Shown here: piece by piece, positions 1-7,393 of the stretch
Layout: every line of letters begins with the position of its first letter
Numbering within the stretch: the first letter of the stretch is position 1
Assembly: GCA_036338025.1 (NCBI GenBank)
Contig: JAYZDB010000018.1
Coordinates: 1 to 13,167, forward strand
Reading direction: 5' to 3'
Length of the DNA stretch: 13,167 nt
DNA from: JAYZDB01 sp036338025
Lineage (GTDB): Bacteria > Planctomycetota > UBA1135 > UBA2386
The notes under the pieces: model-generated
The model's input: only the letters and a program-made list of their open reading frames with translations
What the model was told of the DNA's origin: nothing
The model's database searches: none
Made by a program: the position numbers and the translations under genes

Positions 1-185
1 TTGGAGTGGCCAAATCAACCGGTCATTCGGCTGTGGTGAGTCATGGTGGCGTTCTGGTGGCCTCAAGTCACCGCGGTTTTCACCTTCTCGCGACGTCCGG
101 TTTTCGCGCATCGCCGCCGGATCGCGTAAGAAGGGTCCTGATCGGCTGTGTTCTCGACAGCTTCCCCCGACCAGAAAATCCCCCT
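1..185. other. Upstream region of the M28 peptidase gene
   Basis: The reading frame of the peptidase stays open back to a GTG at position 6, but the 60 extra residues it would add look like translated non-coding DNA and would sit in front of a normal signal peptide. I see no convincing gene on either strand, no clear sigma-70 promoter and no Shine-Dalgarno sequence here. The promoter of the peptidase block probably lies here or further left. Confidence 0.5.
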
Positions 186-1823
186 ATGCAGATCCGGAAA
201 CTCGTTTTAGTCCTCGCCGCGGTGGTGGCCGCGGCCCCCCTGCCGGCCCAGGTGACGGAGCCCATCGACGGCAAGGCGGTGGAAGTCCTTCGCAAGCACG
301 GTCTCGAACAGAACCAGGTGATGGACCACCTCAGCTGGATGTGTGATGTCTACGGGCCCCGCCTCACCGGCTCGCCGAACATCCGCAGGGCCCAGGAATG
401 GGCCAAGCGGACCTTTGAGAAGTGGGGTCTGCACAAGCCGCGCTTTGAGGCCTGGGGGCCGTTTGGCCGCGGGTGGCGGCTGGATGGATTTTCGATGCGG
501 GTGGTCGGGGACAATCCCTGGCCGGTGCATGCCTACCCCAAGGCCTGGTCGCCCGGGTTGCCGGGCAAGCTCAAGGCCCAGGTGGTGGCGGTCGGTGAGC
601 TGACGGCCGCACAACTCAAGGCCATCGATCTGAAGGGCAAGATCGTGATGGTCGATGCCCCACGACCGCTGACCGAGGCTTTCGAGGGTACTGCCCGACG
701 CATGCTGTCCGAAGATCTGCTGGAGATGGCGAATGCTGTCGGGGGCGTCGAGGGTCGGCGCGGTCGCCGTTCACGCAGTGAGGCCTGGCGCAGCGGATTC
801 CAACGGCAGCGACAGGTGATGCAGATGGTCTACGCCAAGCAACCGGCTGCCCTCCTCAGCCGTGGATCGAAGGGCTCGTATGGCACCATCTTCGTCACCG
901 GCGCGTCGGCGCCCAGCGTCGATGGTCAGCGGGGCAATGTTCGTGATCCGAAGGTGAAGGGTGTGTTGCCCCAGTTCACCCTGGCGGTCGAGCATTACAA
1001 CCGGATCGCACGGGTCTTGAAGAAGGGCTTTCCGATCGAGATGGAGATCGAACTGCAGACGACCTTCTTTGATTCCGATCTCATGGAACGCAACGTCATC
1101 GCCGAGATCCCCGGCACCGATCCGAAGATCGGTGACCAGGTCGTGATGCTCGGCGGACACTTCGACTCCTGGCACTCGGGCACTGGCGCCACTGACAACG
1201 GCAGCGGGAGTGCGGTGATGATGGAGGCGATTCGCTTGATCAGCGTGATGATGAAGGAGACCGGCATGAAACCACGCCGTACGATCCGGATCGGCTTGTG
1301 GAGTGGTGAGGAGCAAGGCCTGCTAGGTTCGCGTGCGTATGTGCAGAAGCACTTTGCGGAGCGTGCGGAACGGCGCGGTCCGGTGACCAAGATCCTGCCG
1401 GCTCACGCCAGGTTGTCCGGCTACTTCAACCTCGACAATGGCACCGGCAAGGTGCGAGGGGTCTACCTGCAGGGTAACCGTGAGGTGGCGCCAATTTTTC
1501 GCAGCTGGCTGGACCCGTTCAAGGACCTGGGCGCCTCGACCCTGACTCTCAACAACACTGGTGGTACCGATCACCTGGCGTTTGACGGCGCCGGCCTGCC
1601 TGGTTTCCAGTTCATTCAAGATCCGGTGGCGTATTCCACCCAGACCCATCACTCCAACATGGATGGCTGGGATCATGCGGTTGCAGATGACCTGCAGCAG
1701 GCATCGACGATCATTGCTTCGTTCGTCTGGCACACTGCGCAGCGGGACGAGATGCTGCCTCGCAAGGCACTCCCCGAAGTCAAGAAGGATGGGGAACCAA
1801 CTCCGAGACGGCGCGGTCGCTGA
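186..1823 (+). CDS. Secreted M28-family zinc metallopeptidase
   Basis: Likely an exported aminopeptidase or carboxypeptidase of family M28 (carboxypeptidase Q/PSMA-like), 545 residues. I chose the ATG at 186 because it starts a clean signal peptide (MQIRKLVLVLAAVVAAAPLPA, then Gln22); the in-frame GTG at 6 would bury it. A protease-associated-like insert spans about residues 120-260. The two-zinc site is complete: H325 and D327 in GGHFDSW, D337 in ATDNGSG, E375/E376 in SGEEQGLLGS, D417 in NLDNGTG and H489 in THHSNMDGWD. All expected ligands are present, so activity is likely. It ends in a basic tail (PTPRRRGR). It is the first gene of a closely packed block that leads to a sulfatase, which suggests work on sulfated, protein-containing material outside the cytoplasm. 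The substrate cannot be read from the sequence. Confidence 0.93.
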   Translation: MQIRKLVLVLAAVVAAAPLPAQVTEPIDGKAVEVLRKHGLEQNQVMDHLSWMCDVYGPRLTGSPNIRRAQEWAKRTFEKWGLHKPRFEAWGPFGRGWRLDGFSMRVVGDNPWPVHAYPKAWSPGLPGKLKAQVVAVGELTAAQLKAIDLKGKIVMVDAPRPLTEAFEGTARRMLSEDLLEMANAVGGVEGRRGRRSRSEAWRSGFQRQRQVMQMVYAKQPAALLSRGSKGSYGTIFVTGASAPSVDGQRGNVRDPKVKGVLPQFTLAVEHYNRIARVLKKGFPIEMEIELQTTFFDSDLMERNVIAEIPGTDPKIGDQVVMLGGHFDSWHSGTGATDNGSGSAVMMEAIRLISVMMKETGMKPRRTIRIGLWSGEEQGLLGSRAYVQKHFAERAERRGPVTKILPAHARLSGYFNLDNGTGKVRGVYLQGNREVAPIFRSWLDPFKDLGASTLTLNNTGGTDHLAFDGAGLPGFQFIQDPVAYSTQTHHSNMDGWDHAVADDLQQASTIIASFVWHTAQRDEMLPRKALPEVKKDGEPTPRRRGR

Positions 1824-2028
1824 TCAAGATCCATTAGTGGACCTGGTAGACCTCGGATTCGAGCAGGCGGCCGATCTTCGGGGCGCGAATCCTGAGACGA
1901 TGTTCGACGAGTTGTGTAGCATGCGCGTCGAACACATCGATCGATGTGTGATCTATGTGTCTCGGTGGGCGGTCTACTATGCTGAGCATCACCAGCACGA
2001 TCCGGAAGTATTGAAATGGTGGAACTGA
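1789..2028 (+). CDS. Small Cdd1-like protein (PF11731 type), N-terminus degenerate or missing
   Basis: The protein matches what I recall of the Cdd1/'pathogenicity locus' helix-hairpin-helix family. Residues from DLVDLGF through AADLRG, NPETMFDELC, DRCVIYVSRWAVYYA and DPEVLKWWN fit the family consensus (DLR.LGI..v.DL.G.dPEelyerLC...drCvlYvfRcavYya...dPellkWWN). The family normally begins with a PGIGP-like hairpin about 15 residues before this, and that hairpin is not visible in any frame here. The start is uncertain. ATG 1789 gives 79 residues and overlaps the M28 gene by 35 bp; GTG 1837 gives 63 residues. The first 16 residues of the longer form have no family support. The stop lies 3 bp before the next gene, so the two are probably co-transcribed. 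It is a cytoplasmic type of protein among exported enzymes, and may be a decaying copy. The family's function is poorly known. Confidence 0.55.
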   Translation: MGNQLRDGAVADQDPLVDLVDLGFEQAADLRGANPETMFDELCSMRVEHIDRCVIYVSRWAVYYAEHHQHDPEVLKWWN

Positions 2029-2031
2029 AAA

Positions 2032-2319
2032 ATGAGCGATAAGCAATCACCTGCGTGGCGGAGAGAATTCCAACCGGTGCCGGCGGCCCAGCGCTGGGGG
2101 AAGTTCGTCCTGCTGGTCGGCGTCGCGCTCGGCATCTTCATCTTTTGCGTTGGATTTGGATCCAGCGGTGACGCCGACACGGCTTTTCTTGCCATCGCGG
2201 GCGGGTTGCTTTTGGCTGTCGGTTGCGCGTCGGCCTTCTGCGAGTTTCTTGCGCGCCACATCTCCCAGGACATCTGTTCCCGGGTGAGCAAGATGCTCGA
2301 CGATCGTGTCACGCAGTAG
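2032..2319 (+). CDS. Small membrane protein with two predicted helices, unknown function
   Basis: A 95-residue protein that I do not recognise. Two hydrophobic stretches, about residues 23-43 (VLLVGVALGIFIFCVGF) and 51-73 (AFLAIAGGLLLAVGCASAFC), are separated by a short acidic turn (GDADT). This suggests a helical hairpin in the inner membrane with both ends on the same side. The N-terminal 20 residues are polar, and the C-terminus (ICSRVSKMLDDRVTQ) looks like an amphipathic helix. The ATG lies 3 bp after the preceding stop and the gene ends 18 bp before the sulfatase start, so it reads as part of one transcript. Coding character is supported by the packing and by the hydrophobic pattern, not by a known family. 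Confidence 0.7.
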   Translation: MSDKQSPAWRREFQPVPAAQRWGKFVLLVGVALGIFIFCVGFGSSGDADTAFLAIAGGLLLAVGCASAFCEFLARHISQDICSRVSKMLDDRVTQ

Positions 2320-2322
2320 CGC

Positions 2323-2328
2323 AAGGAG
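2323..2328 (+). promoter_or_regulatory. Ribosome binding site of the sulfatase gene at 2338
   Basis: AAGGAG lies nine bases before the ATG at 2338. It is the only strong Shine-Dalgarno sequence I found ahead of any gene in the window, and it fixes the sulfatase start. It suggests this gene is translated independently of the small membrane-protein gene that ends just upstream. Confidence 0.75.
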
Positions 2329-2337
2329 ACCCTCGGC

Positions 2338-3810
2338 ATGAATCGATCCCGTCTGAATGTGTTTGAAGGACTGCGGCAGGCAACTCGGGTCGTCTTGCCC
2401 CTGCTCCTGGGATGTGTGGCCCTCAGCAACGGGGTTCGTGCCCAAAAGGCGCCGAACATCCTGTTCCTGTTCGCAGACGACCAGTGCTACGAGACGATTC
2501 GAGCGTTCGGACATACCGACATCGAGACCCCGAACCTCGACCGCCTGGCCAAACGCGGGATGGCTTTTACGCATTGCTACAACATGGGGTCCTACAGCGG
2601 CGCGGTCTGCGTTGCGAGCCGGACCATGCTCAACACGGGTCGGTTCTTGTGGCATGCGCAACGACTGCACAAGAAGTCGGAGCAGGAACGCAAAGCCGGT
2701 CGGTTCTGGGCTGAGTATCTCAAAAAAGCCGGCTATGAGACCTACATGTCCGGCAAGTGGCACGTGACGGCCAAGGCCAGGCTGGCCTTTGATCACACGG
2801 TGCACATCCGCGGCGGCATGCCCAAGCAGACCAAGGCCGGCTACAACCGTCCGATCGACGGGCAAGAGGACCCCTGGAGCCCGTACGATCCGAAGTTCGG
2901 TGGCTTTTGGCAGGGCGGCAAGCACTGGAGTGAGGTCCTGGCAGACGACGCGGAGGGCTTCCTCAAGCAGGCCGCGAAGCGAGACAAGCCGTTCTTCATG
3001 TATCTGGCCTTCAACGCTCCGCACGATCCCCGGCAGGCGCCCAAGTCCTACGTCGACAAGTACCCGCTGGATCGGATCGCATTGCCGAAGAACTTCCTGG
3101 CTGAGTATCCCTTCAAGGATGATATCGGATGCAGCGCGCGCTTGCGTGATGAACGCCTGGCACCGTTTCCGCGCACCGAACGGGCAATCAAGGTCAACCG
3201 CCAGGAGTACTACGCGATCGTTACCCACATGGATGCGCAGATCGGTCGGATCCTCAAGGCTCTCGAACGCACCGGCAAGGCCGACAACACCTGGATCTTC
3301 TTCACCGCTGACCATGGACTTGGGGTGGGGCATCACGGTTTGCTCGGTAAGCAAAACCTCTATGACCACAGCGTGCGCGTGCCTTTCCTGGTCAGCGGTC
3401 CGGGGGTCAAGCCCGGGACTCGGAGCGCGACCCCGATCTACTTGCAGGACCTGATGCCGACGACGCTGGAGCTCGCAAAGGTTGACAAGCCCGAGCACGT
3501 GCAATTCCACAGCCTGTTACCTCTGATCCGGGGTGGGGCGGATAGACCGGGGGCCTACGAGGCGATCTATGGCGGCTACCTCGCAGTGCAGAGATCGGTG
3601 GTGAAGGGAAAACACAAACTGATCCTGTACCCCAAGATCCAGCGTGCCCGTCTTTATGACCTGGCCGCTGACCCGCATGAGATGGAGGACCTCGCTGGGC
3701 GTGAGCAGTACGGACCCCTGATGAAAGAACTGTTCGCGGAGTTGCTGAAGCTCCAACCCTCGACCGGCGACGAGCTCGACCTCACAAAATCGTTCAAGCA
3801 CTTGCTGTGA
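2338..3810 (+). CDS. Exported type I sulfatase with a C-x-A-x-R active site
   Basis: A 490-residue sulfatase (PF00884, alkaline-phosphatase fold) that should hydrolyse sulfate esters outside the cytoplasm. A signal peptide with a longish N-region precedes VRA and Gln36. Calcium-site aspartates are D47/D48 (FADDQ). The formylglycine cysteine is C91, in C-V-A-S-R95 with TGR following, so the usual Pro of CxPxR is Ala, a variant accepted in the family consensus. Further active-site residues are K140 and H142 (GKWHV), H229 (APHDPR), D325 and H326 (TADHG) and K338 (LLGKQN). The C-terminal subdomain carries the usual YDLAADPHEMEDLA segment. It needs formylglycine maturation, presumably by an anSME-type enzyme encoded elsewhere. 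The substrate is unknown; the general look is arylsulfatase A/choline-sulfatase-like. Unlike the two other sulfatases here it has no strongly basic C-terminus. It is the last gene of the block. Confidence 0.93.
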   Translation: MNRSRLNVFEGLRQATRVVLPLLLGCVALSNGVRAQKAPNILFLFADDQCYETIRAFGHTDIETPNLDRLAKRGMAFTHCYNMGSYSGAVCVASRTMLNTGRFLWHAQRLHKKSEQERKAGRFWAEYLKKAGYETYMSGKWHVTAKARLAFDHTVHIRGGMPKQTKAGYNRPIDGQEDPWSPYDPKFGGFWQGGKHWSEVLADDAEGFLKQAAKRDKPFFMYLAFNAPHDPRQAPKSYVDKYPLDRIALPKNFLAEYPFKDDIGCSARLRDERLAPFPRTERAIKVNRQEYYAIVTHMDAQIGRILKALERTGKADNTWIFFTADHGLGVGHHGLLGKQNLYDHSVRVPFLVSGPGVKPGTRSATPIYLQDLMPTTLELAKVDKPEHVQFHSLLPLIRGGADRPGAYEAIYGGYLAVQRSVVKGKHKLILYPKIQRARLYDLAADPHEMEDLAGREQYGPLMKELFAELLKLQPSTGDELDLTKSFKHLL

Positions 3811-3822
3811 TGGTTCAGCGCG

Positions 3823-3846
3823 ATCCCTCCCATGGGACGGAGGGAT
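3823..3846 (+). terminator. Hairpin after the sulfatase gene, possible terminator
   Basis: ATCCCTCC (3823-3830) and GGAGGGAT (3839-3846) form a perfect 8-bp stem with an 8-base loop, 12 bases after the sulfatase stop. No T-run follows, so it may act as a Rho-assisted or RNA-stabilising hairpin instead of a classic intrinsic terminator. Confidence 0.45.
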
Positions 3847-3939
3847 TCGGCTCGATCTGTGCCGCGTGGCACTGATTGAATGTGTGGTATCCTTCCCGGT
3901 CGGGGCACAAATCCCTGATCCCCTGTATCCCTCCATGGG
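3823..3939 (+). repeat. Short near-identical direct repeat in the gap before the S8 gene
   Basis: ATCCCTCCCATGGG at 3823-3836 recurs as ATCCCTCCATGGG at 3927-3939, differing by one C. The first copy forms the left arm and loop of the hairpin after the sulfatase; the second sits about 60 bases before the S8 start. Two copies this similar 104 bp apart within one 187-bp gap may be a protein-binding site or a local duplication. Confidence 0.4.
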
Positions 3940-3966
3940 TGTGGGGGTTTTAATTACACCCCCCCC
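3937..3966 (+). promoter_or_regulatory. G-run/T-A-rich/C-run element before the S8 gene
   Basis: GGGTGT and five Gs are followed by TTTTAATTA and then ACACCC running into eight Cs. GGGTGT (3937-3942) pairs with ACACCC (3956-3961), or the G-run pairs with the C-run, giving alternative hairpins about 32 bases before the S8 start. TTTAAT (3949-3954) is the most AT-rich hexamer in the gap and is one base from a -10 box, but I see no matching -35. This could be a promoter core or a leader hairpin. Confidence 0.25.
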
Positions 3967-3997
3967 TGCTGCATCCACGAGGCCAAAGGCACTCCAA

Positions 3998-5731
3998 ATG
4001 TTAGCACCACGTTCTTTCCTATCCCTCGCTCTGGTTTTTTGTAGTTCTACTCTTCTCGCACAATCCCGTAGTGCAGAGGTGGTTCGTCCTGCGTTGCCGG
4101 TCGACGTCAACCCCGCAGAAGCTCACGCCGATCTCGTTGTCGTCAAGTTCATCGAAGGCCGCGCTGTTCGGATGGGGGAGACCGGCCTGGAGTGCGCTAC
4201 CCTCGACATCTCCACGGCCCTTGAGCTGCTCGGTGATCGAAAGGTAACGCGGATGTTCACCCGTCCCGTGAAAGAGATTGACCAGGAGCGGGCGGCGTCG
4301 ATGGCCAAGACTGGCTGGCGCCTGGCAGACCTCAATAACTACTACTTTGTCCGGACGGCCGGAGAGAAGGCCAGCGAGTCCCTGATCGAGTCCCTGCTTA
4401 TGGACTCTTCGATCGAGACCTCCTACGCCGAGCCGATCCCGGTGATGACGGGGGACATCGCGCCGCCGACACCGGATTTCGAGAGCCAGCAGACCTACAT
4501 GGCGACGGCGCCAGGCGGGCACGGCCACTGGCTTACCCGCAGCATCGACGGCGCGCAGGGCCTCCCCGGCCAGATCGTGATGCAGCTCGAAGGTGCCTGG
4601 ATCCTCGATCACGAGGACGCGGAAGAACTCGTCAGCGCGAACATCATCGGTACCTCGAACTTCGGTAGCTACAACACTTCGACCTGGTACCGCCACGGCA
4701 CTGCATGTTTCGGGATCATCAACGCGACGCGTAATAACTATGGTGTCCGCGGCTTCGCGCCGGTCGCGCAAGGCCGAGTCTCTTCCTTGGCCAATGGAGC
4801 GTCCAACATGATCAACATGTGCGCGGCTGTGGCCTCGGCTGGCGACGTCCTGACTTCCTCTTTCGCGTATGTCGTCAGCGGCAACAAGCACGTGCCCCTC
4901 GACTACTCGCAGTCCAACTTTGACGCCGTCAAGGCTGCAGCTGCAAAGGGTGTGGCCTACACGTTCAGCGCTGGTAACACTGGCACCGACCTCGCGACCT
5001 TGAGTAGCCGGTACGCAGCCAGCGCGCCAGAGTCGGGTGGCTTCATCATCGGCGGCACCAATGGTGCAAACACGACGCGCGCCAGCGGCTCCAACTGGGG
5101 CGTCAAGGTGGTCGCAAATGGTTGGTACTCCGGCGTCACGACGCTGGGCTACGGCAACCTTTTCTATCCCAACAACGAACTGAAGCAGAGCTACTCGTCC
5201 AGCTTCGGTGGTACGTCTGCAGCAGCTCCGCAGGTCGCTGGGGTGATCGCCTCGATCCAGGGAGCTGCCAAGCGACAGAACGGCGCACCCTTGTCGGTCG
5301 CGGCGGTCCGCACCCTGCTGCAGACTCACGGCACCTTGATCAGCGGATCGCAGAACATCGGCAAGCGTCCTGACCTGTGGAAGATCATGAATGCCATCGG
5401 AACCCTCGATGGACTGTTGGTCACCCAGGAGGCTTCGGTCGGCGGTCAGATCACGATTGAGCTGACGATGGCTCCCGGTCGCTCCTTCATCGCGCTTGGC
5501 TCGATCAATCGTGGGACCCTGAACGTTGGCCTGAACCGGCGGGTCCTGATCGGACTCAACGGCTGCTTCACGTTCCTCAGCGGGACCATGGGACCCACCG
5601 GGAAGTTGACTTTGCCGTGGCCGGTCCCGAACGACGCGTCCTTGCGCGGCCAGTCGCTGTTCATGCAGTTCATTGACTTCAACAGCGCGAGCCAGCACCT
5701 GTCCAATTCCGTGGACGGTTACATCAAGTAG
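3998..5731 (+). CDS. Secreted S8-family (subtilase-like) serine peptidase with a planctomycete-type C-terminal module
   Basis: A 577-residue exported subtilase. The start is ATG 3998, preceded by AAAGG at 3985-3989, because it opens a signal peptide (MLAPRSFLSLALVFCSSTLLA, then Gln22); a GTG at 3866 in frame adds only implausible sequence. Residues about 35-145 look like an inhibitory prodomain. The catalytic domain spans about 155-470: His233 in RHGTA, oxyanion Asn327 in SAGNTG, and Ser407 in FGGTSAAAPQ. At the acid position there is Glu198 (LEGAW, seven residues before H205-E-D), not the usual Asp. From about 477 to the end is a separate beta-type module (VGGQITIEL ... GCFTF ... VPNDASLRGQ) also found in the SGNH protein of this window. 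It is preceded by a 187-bp gap and converges on the next sulfatase. It probably degrades protein outside the cytoplasm, though the altered acid residue leaves activity open. Confidence 0.9.
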   Translation: MLAPRSFLSLALVFCSSTLLAQSRSAEVVRPALPVDVNPAEAHADLVVVKFIEGRAVRMGETGLECATLDISTALELLGDRKVTRMFTRPVKEIDQERAASMAKTGWRLADLNNYYFVRTAGEKASESLIESLLMDSSIETSYAEPIPVMTGDIAPPTPDFESQQTYMATAPGGHGHWLTRSIDGAQGLPGQIVMQLEGAWILDHEDAEELVSANIIGTSNFGSYNTSTWYRHGTACFGIINATRNNYGVRGFAPVAQGRVSSLANGASNMINMCAAVASAGDVLTSSFAYVVSGNKHVPLDYSQSNFDAVKAAAAKGVAYTFSAGNTGTDLATLSSRYAASAPESGGFIIGGTNGANTTRASGSNWGVKVVANGWYSGVTTLGYGNLFYPNNELKQSYSSSFGGTSAAAPQVAGVIASIQGAAKRQNGAPLSVAAVRTLLQTHGTLISGSQNIGKRPDLWKIMNAIGTLDGLLVTQEASVGGQITIELTMAPGRSFIALGSINRGTLNVGLNRRVLIGLNGCFTFLSGTMGPTGKLTLPWPVPNDASLRGQSLFMQFIDFNSASQHLSNSVDGYIK

Positions 5732-5751
5732 CCCTGATCTGCTCCGAGTGA

Positions 5752-5790
5752 CACCGGCGTGGTGGCTGCGCAGTCAGCCCCGCGCCGGTG
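5752..5790. terminator. Long hairpin between convergent genes, likely bidirectional terminator
   Basis: CACCGGCG (5752-5759) pairs with CGCCGGTG (5783-5790). The stem continues inward through T-G, G-C and G-C pairs, a single bulged T at 5763, and then GGCTG (5764-5768) with CAGCC (5775-5779) around the six-base loop CGCAGT. That is 16 pairs in all. It starts 21 bases after the S8 stop and lies 17 bases beyond the stop of the opposing sulfatase, the symmetric place for a shared terminator. T-runs on both sides are poor. Confidence 0.7.
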
Positions 5791-5806
5791 GTCGTTTCGG
5801 GGCACG

Positions 5807-7393
5807 TCATTTTTTGCGCGGACGTTTCTTGTCCAACCAGGCTTGTTTGGGCACCCGGTCCGGATTTTTGGTGGCCCACGGCGGTGGCGCGAACCAGCGT
5901 ATCGAGCTGTAGCGCGGGTAGGTCTCGAAGACGTCGCCGGTATCCGCCGCAGTCACGCGGGGATCCTTGGTCTGGCTCAGATAGGCCCGCAGGCGTTGGT
6001 CGAGGTGCTTGGCGTGTTGTGCGTGGGTGGGGTCGTTCGCCAGGTTGTGCAGACAGCCCGGGTCTTCGAGGATGTCGTACAGCTCCACAGCCGGCCGCTT
6101 CGCTGTCGCCAGGGTCAGGTATTTCCCGAGCCGCTCGTCGTCGCGGTTCTTGATCAGGAAGCTCAGCGTCGGGCAGCTGTCGATGTCGTGGTAGCCACCG
6201 TGTGCGGGCCCGGGTCTGCCTTGTCGGTTGAGCTTGCTCGGCGTCCCCGCCGGCCAGCGCTCCGGGCGGAAATTGCGGATCAGTAGGTGACGCGCCGTGC
6301 GGATACAGCGCTGTGGATAGCCGAGGCTGTTGAATCTGGACGAAGAGTGCCGTTCACGCCCAGAGAAGACGGCGTCTCGTTCTGGCTCAATCCAGCCCTG
6401 TTTGTTGGATCGGAGCATGGCGAGCAGGCTTCGTCCAGCGAGCGGGTAGGCGTCGGGCGGCGTGACCCCGGCGGACGCGTAGATGGTGGCCGTGACATCC
6501 AGCAGGTCGACCAGGTCCGTGACCTTCCGTGAGCCAGGGACCTTGTTGGGCCACGAGATCGCCAATGGCATGTGGATGCCGTACTCGAACACGTTGGCCT
6601 TGGCGCGCGGGAACGCCATGCCGTTGTCGCTGGTCACGATGACGACGGTGTTGTCGAGCTCGCCGCGCTGCTTGAGGAGGTCGAGCATGCGCCCGAGGTG
6701 CTGGTCGAACCACTGGATCTCGTAGCAGTAGTCGAGGATGTCGGAGCGGACCTCTGGGGTGTCAGGCAGGAAGGACGGGACGAGGGCGTCGGCGAGCTTG
6801 AGCCCGTTCTCAAGACCGATCCCCTTCTTGAATTGCCGGTGCGGCTCGCTGGCGCCGAACCAGAAGCTGAACGGCTGGTCGTCCGCGCGTTGGGACAGGA
6901 AGTCGGCGAAGTTGGCGGCGTAGTCGGTGTTGCGGATGCCCGCGGGTGACTTCATCTTGCGCTTTTGGAACGCCGGCCCGGCCGGGTTGCGGTCCCGCCC
7001 GCCAGCTCTCACGTTGCCCGGCGCCCAGCCCTTGCCGGTGTAGCCGACGAAGTAGCCGCCATCTTCCAGCCGCTCCTGGAAGGTCTCATACTTCTTATGG
7101 AAGGAGCTTGCGTGGGTGCCGGCGTGTTCGATCTGCCAGATGTGACGCCCGGTCAGGAAGGCTGCGCGCATCGGGCTGCATCCTGGAGCAGGTGTGAAGG
7201 CCTGGGTGAACAAGACGCCGGCCTGGGCGACCCGGTCGAAGGCGGGGGTGGAGATTCCGCTGCACCCGTAGGCAGATGCGTAGGGGTACGACTGGTCATC
7301 GGAGATCGCGATCAGGAAGTTCGGTCGCTGGCTGGCCAGCGGAGCTGTGAGTAGGGCGAGCAGAAGGAGGTGCTGCATGGAGGCGACCGGCAT
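5807..7393 (-). CDS. Exported sulfatase, heparan-N-sulfatase-like (SulfAtlas S1_8-type)
   Basis: A 528-residue sulfatase. The N-terminus is a signal peptide (QHLLLLALLTAPLAS, then Gln22). ATG 7393 and ATG 7378 are both possible starts; neither has a Shine-Dalgarno sequence, and 7393 lies right after a weak promoter. D32/D33 (ISDDQS) bind calcium. C72-S-P-M-R76 followed by TGR is the formylglycine site. K121 (TGKGW), H185 (SEPHRQ) and D256-N257 (TSDNGMAFPRAKAN) complete the core. The segments PGCSPMRAAFLTGR, EHAGTHASSF, GYFVGYTGKGW and NTDYAANFADF match what I recall of planctomycete proteins annotated as heparan N-sulfatase, so an N- or O-sulfated glycan is the likely substrate; this is inference. 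The C-terminus is basic (DKKRPRKK). It is divergent from the serine hydrolase gene. As a Cys-type enzyme it requires formylglycine maturation. Confidence 0.92.
   Translation of the reverse strand: MPVASMQHLLLLALLTAPLASQRPNFLIAISDDQSYPYASAYGCSGISTPAFDRVAQAGVLFTQAFTPAPGCSPMRAAFLTGRHIWQIEHAGTHASSFHKKYETFQERLEDGGYFVGYTGKGWAPGNVRAGGRDRNPAGPAFQKRKMKSPAGIRNTDYAANFADFLSQRADDQPFSFWFGASEPHRQFKKGIGLENGLKLADALVPSFLPDTPEVRSDILDYCYEIQWFDQHLGRMLDLLKQRGELDNTVVIVTSDNGMAFPRAKANVFEYGIHMPLAISWPNKVPGSRKVTDLVDLLDVTATIYASAGVTPPDAYPLAGRSLLAMLRSNKQGWIEPERDAVFSGRERHSSSRFNSLGYPQRCIRTARHLLIRNFRPERWPAGTPSKLNRQGRPGPAHGGYHDIDSCPTLSFLIKNRDDERLGKYLTLATAKRPAVELYDILEDPGCLHNLANDPTHAQHAKHLDQRLRAYLSQTKDPRVTAADTGDVFETYPRYSSIRWFAPPPWATKNPDRVPKQAWLDKKRPRKK

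Noticed and set aside
6..185. N-terminal extension of the M28 protein to a GTG at position 6
   Set aside because: It would place 60 residues of low plausibility in front of a normal signal peptide that starts at ATG 186.
4019..5698. A 559-codon open frame antisense to the S8 gene, and a 487-codon one antisense to the sulfatase at 2338 (2047-3510)
   Set aside because: Both lie wholly opposite genes with clear catalytic motifs. They lack domains and have the Arg/Val/Gly/Leu-rich make-up expected when GC-rich codons are read backwards, so they are not independent genes.
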